Below are positions 56,003-62,981 of a stretch of 64,000 bases of DNA, piece after piece. Numbering within the stretch: position 1 is the first letter of the stretch; each line of letters begins with the position of its first letter. This DNA comes from Microbacterium maritypicum MF109 (lineage in GTDB: Bacteria > Actinomycetota > Actinomycetes > Actinomycetales > Microbacteriaceae), in assembly GCF_000455825.1 (NCBI RefSeq), contig NZ_ATAO01000206.1, forward strand, positions 124,001 to 188,000, given 5' to 3'. The notes below the pieces were generated by a model, which saw only the letters and a list, made by a program, of their open reading frames with translations, was not told the origin of the DNA and made no database searches. Both the position numbers and the translations under genes were made by a program.

Positions 56003-57187
56003 GTGACTGCGATCGAGCCGAATGTCGTTCCCTTTGCTTCGCCTGCTGCCTCCGGCGGTGCGCCCTTCGTGACCACGCCGGTCGCCTACGACGCGATCCT
56101 TCTCGCCGGATTCGGCGGGCCGGAGGGTCAGGAAGACGTGATCCCGTTCCTCCGGAATGTGACGCGCGGGCGCGGCATCCCCGACGAACGACTCGAAGAG
56201 GTTGCACACCACTATCGTCACTTCGGCGGAGTGAGCCCGATCAACGGGCAGAACCGTGTGCTCAAGCAGGCGCTCGAGAACGCCCTGGTCGAGCGAGGCA
56301 TCACGCTCCCTGTCTACTGGGGGAACCGCAACTGGGCCCCGTACCTGGAAGAGGTCGTCACCGAGGCGTCGGGCAACGGTCACAACACCCTCCTGGCTTT
56401 CGCCACCAGTGCATACAGCTCGTTCTCCAGTTGCCGTCAGTATCGCGAGGACTTCGCCCGCATCCTCGAGGAGACGGGCCTGGGCGAGACCGTGACGATC
56501 GACAAGATCCGTCCCTTCTACGATCACCCGGGGTTCGTCGAAGCGTTCGAGACCGGCGTGCGGGAGGCTGTCGAAGGCTTCCTCGCCGAGGGTGTCGCCG
56601 CAGCCGACATCCAGATCCTCTTCTCGACGCACAGCATCCCGACGGCCGATGCCGAGCGCTCCGGTGCACGGGACATCGACTGGGGCGAAGGCGGTGCGTA
56701 CGCCGCACAGCATCTCGCCGTCGCCGCCTGGGTGATGGACCGCGTGCGGCAGACCGTTCCGGCATCCGCCGATGTGTCCTGGGAACTCGTCTACCAGTCC
56801 CGTTCCGGCCCCGCCTCGCAGCCGTGGCTCGAGCCCGATGTGTGCGACGTGATCGGCGAGCTGCCCGAGCGCGGTCGCAAGGCCGTCGCCGTCGTACCAG
56901 TGGGCTTCATGAGCGATCACATGGAGGTCCTGTGGGATCTCGACACCGAGGCGGCGGAGGCGGCGGAGGAAGCAGGTCTCTCCTTCACGCGCACTCCCAC
57001 CCCGGGCGTGTCGCCCGCGTTCGTGACGGGCATCGTCGACCTGATCGAGGAACGTCTCCAGGGCCGTCCCAACGAGGAGCGCGCGCATGTCACCTCTCTT
57101 CCTGGCGGTTTCGACGTGTGCCGTCCCGGGTGCTGCGAGAACATCCGCGCGGGCTTCAAGCCGGCCGCGGCTGGTGTCGCCCCGTGA
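56003..57187 (+). CDS. hemH: Coproporphyrin/protoporphyrin ferrochelatase
   Basis: Inserts Fe2+ into coproporphyrin III (the route used by actinobacteria, gene also called cpfC). The 394-aa product has DAILLAGFGGPEG, PVYWGNRNWAPYLEE, STHSIP with its catalytic His, and VVPVGFMSDHMEVLWDLD. Four cysteines suitable for the actinobacterial [2Fe-2S] cluster are visible: one in FSSCRQY and three in the C-terminal VCRPGCCEN. GTG start; the frame extends upstream without likeness. Confidence 0.94.
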   Translation: MTAIEPNVVPFASPAASGGAPFVTTPVAYDAILLAGFGGPEGQEDVIPFLRNVTRGRGIPDERLEEVAHHYRHFGGVSPINGQNRVLKQALENALVERGITLPVYWGNRNWAPYLEEVVTEASGNGHNTLLAFATSAYSSFSSCRQYREDFARILEETGLGETVTIDKIRPFYDHPGFVEAFETGVREAVEGFLAEGVAAADIQILFSTHSIPTADAERSGARDIDWGEGGAYAAQHLAVAAWVMDRVRQTVPASADVSWELVYQSRSGPASQPWLEPDVCDVIGELPERGRKAVAVVPVGFMSDHMEVLWDLDTEAAEAAEEAGLSFTRTPTPGVSPAFVTGIVDLIEERLQGRPNEERAHVTSLPGGFDVCRPGCCENIRAGFKPAAAGVAP

Positions 57188-57212
57188 CCTCTCGGTGATG
57201 CACGCGCACTTC

Positions 57213-57218
57213 TAGGAT
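57213..57218 (+). promoter_or_regulatory. -10 element of rpiB (leaderless)
   Basis: TAGGAT ends 7 nt before the ATG at 57226. Confidence 0.52.
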
Positions 57219-57225
57219 GGGAGTC

Positions 57226-57711
57226 ATGCGCATCCACATCGCCACCGACCACGCGGGCCTCGACTTCTCCACCCAGCTGCAGGGACATCTGCGCGCAGCC
57301 GGACACGAGGTCGTCGATCACGGTCCGATCGAGTACGACGCGGTCGACGACTACCCCGCGTTCTGCATCCGCGCGGCTCAGGCGGTCATCGCCGATCAGC
57401 GGGCGGGCGTCGAAGCTCTGGGTGTGGTCTTCGGAGGTTCCGGAAACGGCGAGCAGATCGCTGCGAACAAGGTGGAAGGCGTCCGTGCCGCACTCGTGTG
57501 GAACCTCTCGACAGCAGAACTGGCCCGCGAGCACAACGACGCCAACGTGATCTCCATCGGCGCACGACAGCACACCTACGACGAGGTCACCTCGTTCATC
57601 GACCGTTTCATCGAGACGCCGTTCTCCGGAGACGAGCGCCACGTGCGGCGCATCGGCCAGATCGCGGACTTCGAACGCGACGGCTCCCTGCTCCCGGACC
57701 CGCGGGCCTGA
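57226..57711 (+). CDS. rpiB: Ribose-5-phosphate isomerase B
   Basis: Interconverts ribose-5-P and ribulose-5-P. The 161-aa protein has RIHIATDHAGLDF, the phosphate loop GGSGNGEQIAANKVEG and HNDANVISIGAR. The catalytic base position carries Glu76 in GNGEQ, as in the mycobacterial enzyme, rather than the Cys of the E. coli type. The ATG at 57226 is the conserved start. nei begins 1 nt after its stop, so coupling is likely. Confidence 0.95.
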   Translation: MRIHIATDHAGLDFSTQLQGHLRAAGHEVVDHGPIEYDAVDDYPAFCIRAAQAVIADQRAGVEALGVVFGGSGNGEQIAANKVEGVRAALVWNLSTAELAREHNDANVISIGARQHTYDEVTSFIDRFIETPFSGDERHVRRIGQIADFERDGSLLPDPRA

Positions 57712-57712
57712 G

Positions 57713-58711
57713 ATGCCCGAGGGTCATTCCGTCCACCGGATCGCTCGTCAGTTCGACCGCAACTTCGTCGGCAAGACGCTGAGCGCCTCCAGCCCGCAGG
57801 GCCGGTTCGCCGAAGGTGCCGCTGTCCTCGACGGGCGCGCGGCGGTGAGCGTGCAGGCCGTCGGCAAGCAGATGTTCCTCGAGACGGAAGGCGATCTGTG
57901 GCTCCGCGTGCACCTCGGTCTGTACGGGGCGTGGGATTTCGCGGGCGAGATCCTCGTCGACCCGACCATCGCCTCGGCGAACGGGCGGATGGGCCAGACC
58001 AACCAGCGGGGTACCGTCCTCGACGAGCCGATCCTCGATGATGCGGGGGAGAACTCGCTGGCGTCGATCGGAGCCCCTCGACGCACCCGGGTGCATGTGC
58101 GCATGTCGGAGCAGACGAAGGGCCTCGCCGACGAGGGGATGGAGTGGCCTCCTCCTGTCGTCGGGCAGGTGCGCCTTCGCCTGATGACCGACATCACCGC
58201 AGCCGACCTCCGAGGACCGACCGCCTGTGTGCTGCAGACGCCCGAAGAGATGCTCGCCACCGTCGCCAAGCTGGGGCCCGATCCGCTCGTCGGCGATCCG
58301 GTCGAGAACGAAGAACGGTTCGTCCGGGCGGTCCGGAAGAAGCCGACGGTCATCGCACTCCTGCTCATGGACCAGTCGGTCGTGAGCGGCATCGGGAACG
58401 TGTACCGGGCCGAGATGCTGTTCCGGCAGCGGCTGAATCCGCACACACCTGGTCGGGATGTGCCCGAAGACGTCGTGCGTGCGCTCTGGAACGATTGGGT
58501 GCGGCTGCTCGCCGTCGGTGTGGAGACCGGGCAGATGATGACGATGGACGGCCTCACAGGTGCGGACTATCGAGCGGCGATGGCAAACCGCGACGACCGC
58601 CACTGGGTGTATCACCGCGCGGGGCTTCCGTGCCGCATCTGCGGGACGGAGATCGCCCTCGAGGAGATCGGCGCGCGCAAGCTCTACTGGTGCCCCCGTT
58701 GTCAGGCCTGA
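57713..58711 (+). CDS. Fpg/Nei family DNA glycosylase
   Basis: Base-excision repair glycosylase/AP lyase for oxidised bases. The 332-aa product starts MPEGHSVHRIARQF with the catalytic Pro2-Glu3; a H2TH segment (VVSGIGNVYRAEMLFRQRLNP) and a C-terminal zinc finger with CRICG and WCPRC near 305-331 follow. The H after PEG is typical of the Nei side of the family and the place beside rpiB matches mycobacterial Rv2464c, so I favour a Nei-type enzyme. Confidence 0.92.
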   Translation: MPEGHSVHRIARQFDRNFVGKTLSASSPQGRFAEGAAVLDGRAAVSVQAVGKQMFLETEGDLWLRVHLGLYGAWDFAGEILVDPTIASANGRMGQTNQRGTVLDEPILDDAGENSLASIGAPRRTRVHVRMSEQTKGLADEGMEWPPPVVGQVRLRLMTDITAADLRGPTACVLQTPEEMLATVAKLGPDPLVGDPVENEERFVRAVRKKPTVIALLLMDQSVVSGIGNVYRAEMLFRQRLNPHTPGRDVPEDVVRALWNDWVRLLAVGVETGQMMTMDGLTGADYRAAMANRDDRHWVYHRAGLPCRICGTEIALEEIGARKLYWCPRCQA

Positions 58712-58738
58712 CCACGCACCTGCCACCGCCATCCGTTC

Positions 58739-58744
58739 TAGGCT
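58739..58744 (+). promoter_or_regulatory. -10 element of the PaiB-like gene (leaderless)
   Basis: TAGGCT ends 6 nt before the ATG at 58751. Confidence 0.52.
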
Positions 58745-58750
58745 GATCGA

Positions 58751-59395
58751 ATGCGACAGAATCCCAGCTTCACGCTGGCCGACGTGACCGAGATCCGCCG
58801 AGTGATCGAGGCGAATCCGTGGGCGACGATCATGAGCGCGGGCGATGACGGACTCGTCGCCTCCCACTACGCCGTTCTCCTCGACGAATCGCGCGACGAC
58901 CTGACCGTCGTCGGGCACGTCGGCCGTCCGGACGATCTCATCCACGGCATGGGCCGGCGAGAGATGCTCGCGGTGTTCCAGGGTCCACACGGTTACGTGT
59001 CTCCGGGCTGGTACGGCGATGTCGCCGCCGTGCCGACGTGGAACTACACCGCCGTGCATCTGGCCGGCGTGCCTGAGATCCTCACGGACGAAGAGAACCT
59101 CGTCGTCCTCGACCGGCTGGTGGAGCGATTCGAATCGCGGATGCCGGAACCGAGGCGTATGTGGGAGCGTCCGAACGACCCGGGATACATCGAGCGGCTC
59201 GCTTCGGGGACTGTCGGCTTCCGGTTGACGCCGACCCGCGTCGTCGCCAAGAGGAAACTCAGTCAGAACAAGCCGCCGGAGACGATCGAGACGGTGATCG
59301 CCGCGCTGTCGACCGACGGACCGTATTCCAACCCGGCTCTCGCCGCGGAGATGCGGCGCGCACAGGACGCGCGCCGAGGAGGACCACAGCAGTGA
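58751..59395 (+). CDS. PaiB-type FMN-binding protein
   Basis: A 214-aa split-barrel flavoprotein of the family called FMN-binding negative transcriptional regulators after B. subtilis PaiB. Typical blocks are QGPHGYVSPGWY, VPTWNYTAVHLAG and KRKLSQNKPPE. A DNA-binding role is not evident in the sequence, so it may be an enzyme. Its stop overlaps the amidohydrolase GTG by 4 nt. Confidence 0.88.
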   Translation: MRQNPSFTLADVTEIRRVIEANPWATIMSAGDDGLVASHYAVLLDESRDDLTVVGHVGRPDDLIHGMGRREMLAVFQGPHGYVSPGWYGDVAAVPTWNYTAVHLAGVPEILTDEENLVVLDRLVERFESRMPEPRRMWERPNDPGYIERLASGTVGFRLTPTRVVAKRKLSQNKPPETIETVIAALSTDGPYSNPALAAEMRRAQDARRGGPQQ

Positions 59396-60888
59396 CAGAA
59401 CGCGGAGCGGCGATCGACACCATCACGGCCGTGCGGATCGCGGGCCCCGGGCGCGAATTCCTGATGGATGACGAGCCCGTGGACATCTTCATCGCCGACG
59501 GGCGCATCGTCGACATCGCGCCGACCGGTGCATTGCCGGCGCGGGGCGAGGTCATCCGCGGTGATGGCGCCTGGGCCGTTCCGGGGCTCTGGGACAACCA
59601 CGTGCACACGGTGCAATGGGCTCTGGCATCGGAACGAGCGCCGCTCGGTCACGTGGAATCCGCCGCCGCTGCCGCCGCGGCGATGAGCGGCGTGGCCCCG
59701 TTGCCGGATGGACGTCGTGTCGGCACCGGTTTCCGCGACGCCCTGTGGTCGGATCGGCCCTCACTCGACCTCCTGGACGCGGCGACCGGGGACATCCCGA
59801 CCTACCTCATCAATGCCGACGTCCACAGCGTCTGGCTCAACACCGCGGCGCTCGCTCGTGAGGGGTTCCGGAGCGACGATGGTGTGCTCCGCGAGACCGA
59901 CGCCTTCGAGATCTCGCGGCGCCTCAACGCGGTCGACGCCGCCCATGGCGACCGCGCCATGATGCGCGCTGGAGAGCAGGCCGCCGCGCGCGGCATCACC
60001 GGCCTGGTCGACTTCGACATGGCGTGGAGTGCGGAAGCCTGGCCGCGACGGGTCCAGGCCGGCTTCGTCTGGCACCGTGTCGAGTTCGCGGTCTACCCCT
60101 TCGACCTCGACCGTGCGATCGGCGCCGGGTTGCGCACGGGAGAACTCCGCGAGGAGCACGACGTTCCGACACCGGGTAGAGGCCTGGTCCACGTCGGGCC
60201 GCTGAAGATCATCACCGACGGTTCGCTGGGCACGCGAACCGCCGCCTGCTCGCACTCCTATCCCGGTGACCCCGACAACTTCGGGATGCTCACCGTGCCT
60301 TCCGATGAACTCGTCGCGCTCCTGACCCGGGCGACAGGCGCTGGTCTGGGCGTGGCCGTGCATGCGATCGGCGACCGGGCGATCACCTCGGCGCTCGACG
60401 CCTTCACCACCACGGGCGCCGTCGGGTCGATCGAACATGTGCAACTCGTCCGACACAGCGATCTCGCGCGGTTCGCGCGCCTCGGGGTGGTCGCCAGCGT
60501 CCAGCCGCAGCACGCCGTGGATGACCGTGATCTGGTGGATCGCCACTGGGCGGAGCAGACCGCGATCGGCTATCCGCTGGCATCGCTGCGCGATGCCGGC
60601 GTGCACCTGCGTTTCGGATCCGATGCACCCGTCGCCGAGCTCGACCCCTGGCACGCCATCGCGGCTGCGGTATCGCGCACCGACGACGCGCGGGAACCCT
60701 GGCATCCGGAAGAACGGATCACAATCGACCAGGCGCTCGAGGCGAGCGTGCGTTCGTCGGTGCGTCCGGGCGAGCCCGCCGACATCGCCCTCTGCGCTGC
60801 AGATCCTCGCACGGCGACAGGGGCGGACCTGCGATCCATGCCCGTTCGCTCCACGATTCTGGCCGGATACGTCACCCACATCGGCTGA
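59392..60888 (+). CDS. Amidohydrolase family protein (YtcJ-like)
   Basis: A 498-aa metal-dependent hydrolase of the amidohydrolase-3 group. The first metal site is His70-x-His72 in GLWDNHVHTVQW; PLKIITDGSLGTRTA carries the bridging residue region, AVHAIGDRAI a further His, and RFGSDAPVAELDPW the catalytic Asp. The substrate is unknown. GTG start inside the preceding stop. A bidirectional terminator follows. Confidence 0.88.
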   Translation: MTERGAAIDTITAVRIAGPGREFLMDDEPVDIFIADGRIVDIAPTGALPARGEVIRGDGAWAVPGLWDNHVHTVQWALASERAPLGHVESAAAAAAAMSGVAPLPDGRRVGTGFRDALWSDRPSLDLLDAATGDIPTYLINADVHSVWLNTAALAREGFRSDDGVLRETDAFEISRRLNAVDAAHGDRAMMRAGEQAAARGITGLVDFDMAWSAEAWPRRVQAGFVWHRVEFAVYPFDLDRAIGAGLRTGELREEHDVPTPGRGLVHVGPLKIITDGSLGTRTAACSHSYPGDPDNFGMLTVPSDELVALLTRATGAGLGVAVHAIGDRAITSALDAFTTTGAVGSIEHVQLVRHSDLARFARLGVVASVQPQHAVDDRDLVDRHWAEQTAIGYPLASLRDAGVHLRFGSDAPVAELDPWHAIAAAVSRTDDAREPWHPEERITIDQALEASVRSSVRPGEPADIALCAADPRTATGADLRSMPVRSTILAGYVTHIG

Positions 60889-60917
60889 TCTTCCGCACGC
60901 ACGAAGCGCGCACGAAG

Positions 60918-60953
60918 AAGGGGCGATCCTCGGAGAACCGAGGATCGCCCCTT
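60918..60953. terminator. Bidirectional terminator between amidohydrolase and dps
   Basis: A perfect stem of about 16 bp (60918-60933 with 60938-60953) with an AGAA loop lies between the two convergent genes, 29 nt after one stop and 10 nt after the other. Confidence 0.82.
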
Positions 60954-60963
60954 GCCGATCAGA

Positions 60964-61449
60964 TCAGGCGGCGATGTGCGAGACCAGGAACCAGCGGTCC
61001 TTCTCGAGGCCGCGCTGGATCTCGATCGCGACGTCCTGGCTGGTGAGGTCGACCTCGTCGAGGCCGTCGACGGCGGCCTTGACGTCGACGAGGATCGCGT
61101 CGATGTCAGAGATGACGGCGCGGATCAGTTCGTCCGACTGGGCGAAGCCGGCGGCGACGGAGGTGGTTCCCGCCTTGTCGGCGACTGCGTTGACGCGAGC
61201 GTCGATCGGCAGACCGAGCGCGACGATCCGCTCTGCGGCGGTGTCTGCGAAGTCACCGGCGTGGGCGACGATCGTGTCGAGCAACTCGTGGACGCCGATG
61301 AAGTTGGCGCCGCGGACATGCCAGTGTGCCTGCTTGCCGTTGATCGTCAGCGCCTGGAGGCCGAGCACGACAGGGGAGAGGAACTGGGCCGCCCCTGCAG
61401 CCACGGTCGGGTCGATGGCGGTGGTGGAAACGGTCTGTGCCTTGCTCAT
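60964..61449 (-). CDS. dps: Dps-family ferritin-like protein
   Basis: Iron-storing, DNA-protecting dodecamer. In 161 aa the intersubunit ferroxidase residues are all present: His42 (QAHWHVRG), His54 (GVHELLD), Asp69 and Glu73 (ADTAAERI). No long basic tail for DNA binding is seen, so protection may be mainly by iron removal. A good AGGAG ribosome-binding site precedes the ATG. Confidence 0.93.
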   Translation of the reverse strand: MSKAQTVSTTAIDPTVAAGAAQFLSPVVLGLQALTINGKQAHWHVRGANFIGVHELLDTIVAHAGDFADTAAERIVALGLPIDARVNAVADKAGTTSVAAGFAQSDELIRAVISDIDAILVDVKAAVDGLDEVDLTSQDVAIEIQRGLEKDRWFLVSHIAA

Positions 61450-61567
61450 CTTGTGCTCCTCTGGAACGGGTTCTCGTATCTGATGAAGACAACGCTACTC
61501 AGCCTCATACATTCCGCAAGCAAGCTGAGGCTCGGCTCACTTCCGCGTGATTCCGGGGAAGTGAGGG

Positions 61568-61573
61568 TAGTCT
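61568..61573 (+). promoter_or_regulatory. -10 element of the gamma-carbonic anhydrase gene (leaderless)
   Basis: TAGTCT ends 6 nt before the ATG at 61580. Confidence 0.52.
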
Positions 61574-61579
61574 CGCCTC

Positions 61580-62116
61580 ATGAGCATCGCGTCCGGAGCC
61601 TCTGTCCTCGCCCTGCCGAACAGCACACCGTCGATCGACGCGACGGCATTCGTCGCAGACGGGGCGCGCATCATCGGTGAAGTCTCCCTCGCCGCCGGTT
61701 CCAGCGTCTGGTACAACGCCGTGCTTCGTGGCGACTCGGCCGGGATCGTCATCGGTCCCGGCTCGAACGTGCAGGACAACGTCTCGGTGCATGTGGATGC
61801 CGGACACCCGGTCGTGATCGGTGCCAAGGTATCGGTCGGACACAATGCGGTCGTCCATGGCTGCACGATCGGCGACGGCACGCTGGTCGGCATGGGATCG
61901 GTGATCCTCAGCGGTGCGGTGATCGGTGAAGGCTGCCTCGTCGCCGGAGGCGCCGTCGTACTCGGCGGGACGGAGATCCCCGCCGGTTCCCTCGTCGCCG
62001 GTGTTCCCGCGAAGGTGCGTCGGGCACTCAGTGACGAGGAGCGTGCGGGACTCATCGCCAACGCCGACATCTATCTGGGGCACTCGCAGACGCACTCATC
62101 GGCTACCTCGGCCTGA
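61580..62116 (+). CDS. Gamma carbonic anhydrase family protein
   Basis: A 178-aa left-handed beta-helix protein built from hexapeptide repeats. The three zinc histidines His71, His88 and His93 (SVHVD, VGHNAVVHGC) are spaced as in archaeal Cam, and SSVWYNAVLRGD is characteristic. Carbonic-anhydrase activity is family-based; many such homologues are unproven. A tRNA gene follows 30 nt later. Confidence 0.9.
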   Translation: MSIASGASVLALPNSTPSIDATAFVADGARIIGEVSLAAGSSVWYNAVLRGDSAGIVIGPGSNVQDNVSVHVDAGHPVVIGAKVSVGHNAVVHGCTIGDGTLVGMGSVILSGAVIGEGCLVAGGAVVLGGTEIPAGSLVAGVPAKVRRALSDEERAGLIANADIYLGHSQTHSSATSA

Positions 62117-62146
62117 CGGCCCCGGCCGCTAGGCTGGGAGGAGTAC

Positions 62147-62220
62147 GGGGCGGTGGCCAAGCTGGTTAAGGCAGTGGGCTCATAACCCAACGATCGCGGG
62201 TTCAAGTCCCGCCCGCCCTA
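62147..62220 (+). tRNA. tRNA-Met (anticodon CAT)
   Basis: Cloverleaf with acceptor GGGGCGG/CCGCCCT (first pair G-T), a three-pair D-stem GCC/GGC, anticodon loop CTCATAA and T-arm GCGGG/CCCGC. CAT could mean elongator or initiator Met, or lysidine-modified Ile. Three G-C pairs flank the loop, as in initiators, but the first acceptor pair is G-T; I cannot settle it. No CCA is encoded. Confidence 0.85.
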
Positions 62221-62224
62221 CTCC

Positions 62225-62851
62225 TCAGCCACGACCGCTCCCGGGTTCCCTCCGCCCGAGCAACAGCCGGCATTGCCGCGGCGAGACGAACGGATCCAAC
62301 CGCTGCATCTCGAGCGGCCCGTCGCTGAGCTGGAGCACGTCGCGGACGAGCTGGGCGTGAACGTCGCAGACGAGCGCCTGATCTTCCGCCAACAGCCCTT
62401 GATAGCGGCACGGAGCCAAGTCGAAGCGCAGCGCCGCTTCATCGACGACGGGGTCCAGACCGGCGTCGTCGAGGTGTTCGTAGAGGACGTCGACCTGACG
62501 CAGGGCGTCCTCCTCGAGCGCAGTCGGGGCATCGTCCGTCACGGCTCGGAGCATCCGCCCCCGCTCGCTCGCCCCGTCGACGCGCGAGCGCGTGACGGTG
62601 TTCGATGTCACGTCGCGCACAGGATGGAAGACGACGGACGGACGCCCTCGACCGCCGGACCTTCGTGTCTCACTGCGGATCAGCCCCTCGTCCTCCAACA
62701 CCCGCAGATGATCCCGGACGGTGTTCAGCGGGATGCCGCTCTCCTCGGCGAGCGCGCCGGCGCGCCGGCCGGGCGCCTGTTGTATGGCGTGCAGCAGCTG
62801 GAGTCGACGCGGCTGAGTGAGTCCTCGGAAGTCATGGGCGCGACGGGGCAT
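62225..62851 (-). CDS. Winged-helix transcriptional regulator with cysteine cluster
   Basis: A 208-aa regulator with an ArsR/MarR-like N-terminal wHTH (residues 8-75: LAEESGIPLNTVRDHLRVLE, then RSGGRGRPSVVF). The C-terminal half has Cys148, Cys162 and Cys194 (APCRYQGLL, VCDVHAQL, PRQCRLL), reminiscent of iron-sulfur-sensing SufR-type repressors. It diverges from the flavohaemoprotein gene, so I infer NO- or redox-responsive control of hmp. The ATG at 62851 is supported by TATCCT 6 nt upstream. Its stop is only 5 nt from the tRNA end. Confidence 0.82.
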   Translation of the reverse strand: MPRRAHDFRGLTQPRRLQLLHAIQQAPGRRAGALAEESGIPLNTVRDHLRVLEDEGLIRSETRRSGGRGRPSVVFHPVRDVTSNTVTRSRVDGASERGRMLRAVTDDAPTALEEDALRQVDVLYEHLDDAGLDPVVDEAALRFDLAPCRYQGLLAEDQALVCDVHAQLVRDVLQLSDGPLEMQRLDPFVSPRQCRLLLGRREPGSGRG

Positions 62852-62857
62852 GTGGCG

Positions 62858-62863
62858 AGGATA
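62858..62863 (-). promoter_or_regulatory. -10 element of the wHTH regulator gene (leaderless)
   Basis: TATCCT on the minus strand ends 6 nt before the ATG at 62851. Confidence 0.5.
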
Positions 62864-62890
62864 GGCGGGCGCGAACAGTCCTGGACTCCT

Positions 62891-62915
62891 TTCCACCGGA
62901 AATAACCCGGTGAAA
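62891..62915. promoter_or_regulatory. Inverted repeat, candidate operator of hmp
   Basis: CACCGG (62894-62899) and CCGGTG (62907-62912) form a perfect inverted repeat with a 7-nt A/T-rich spacer, extended by TT and AA at the outer edges. It lies midway between the regulator and hmp. With TACCCT (62927-62932) as the hmp -10 the repeat covers the -35 position, the expected place for a repressor site. Confidence 0.5.
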
Positions 62916-62981
62916 GACCCGGCGCGTACCCTCGCCGCGGGAAAGGGTGGGAGAACCATGACGATGAAGAGAAGGGAAGTC

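Noticed and set aside
52065..56006. A 1313-codon open frame on the plus strand antisense to mscS and pepN
   Set aside because: It mirrors two clear minus-strand genes with intact catalytic motifs; high GC makes stop codons rare in the antisense frame. The translation is Arg/Gly/Val-rich without any domain.
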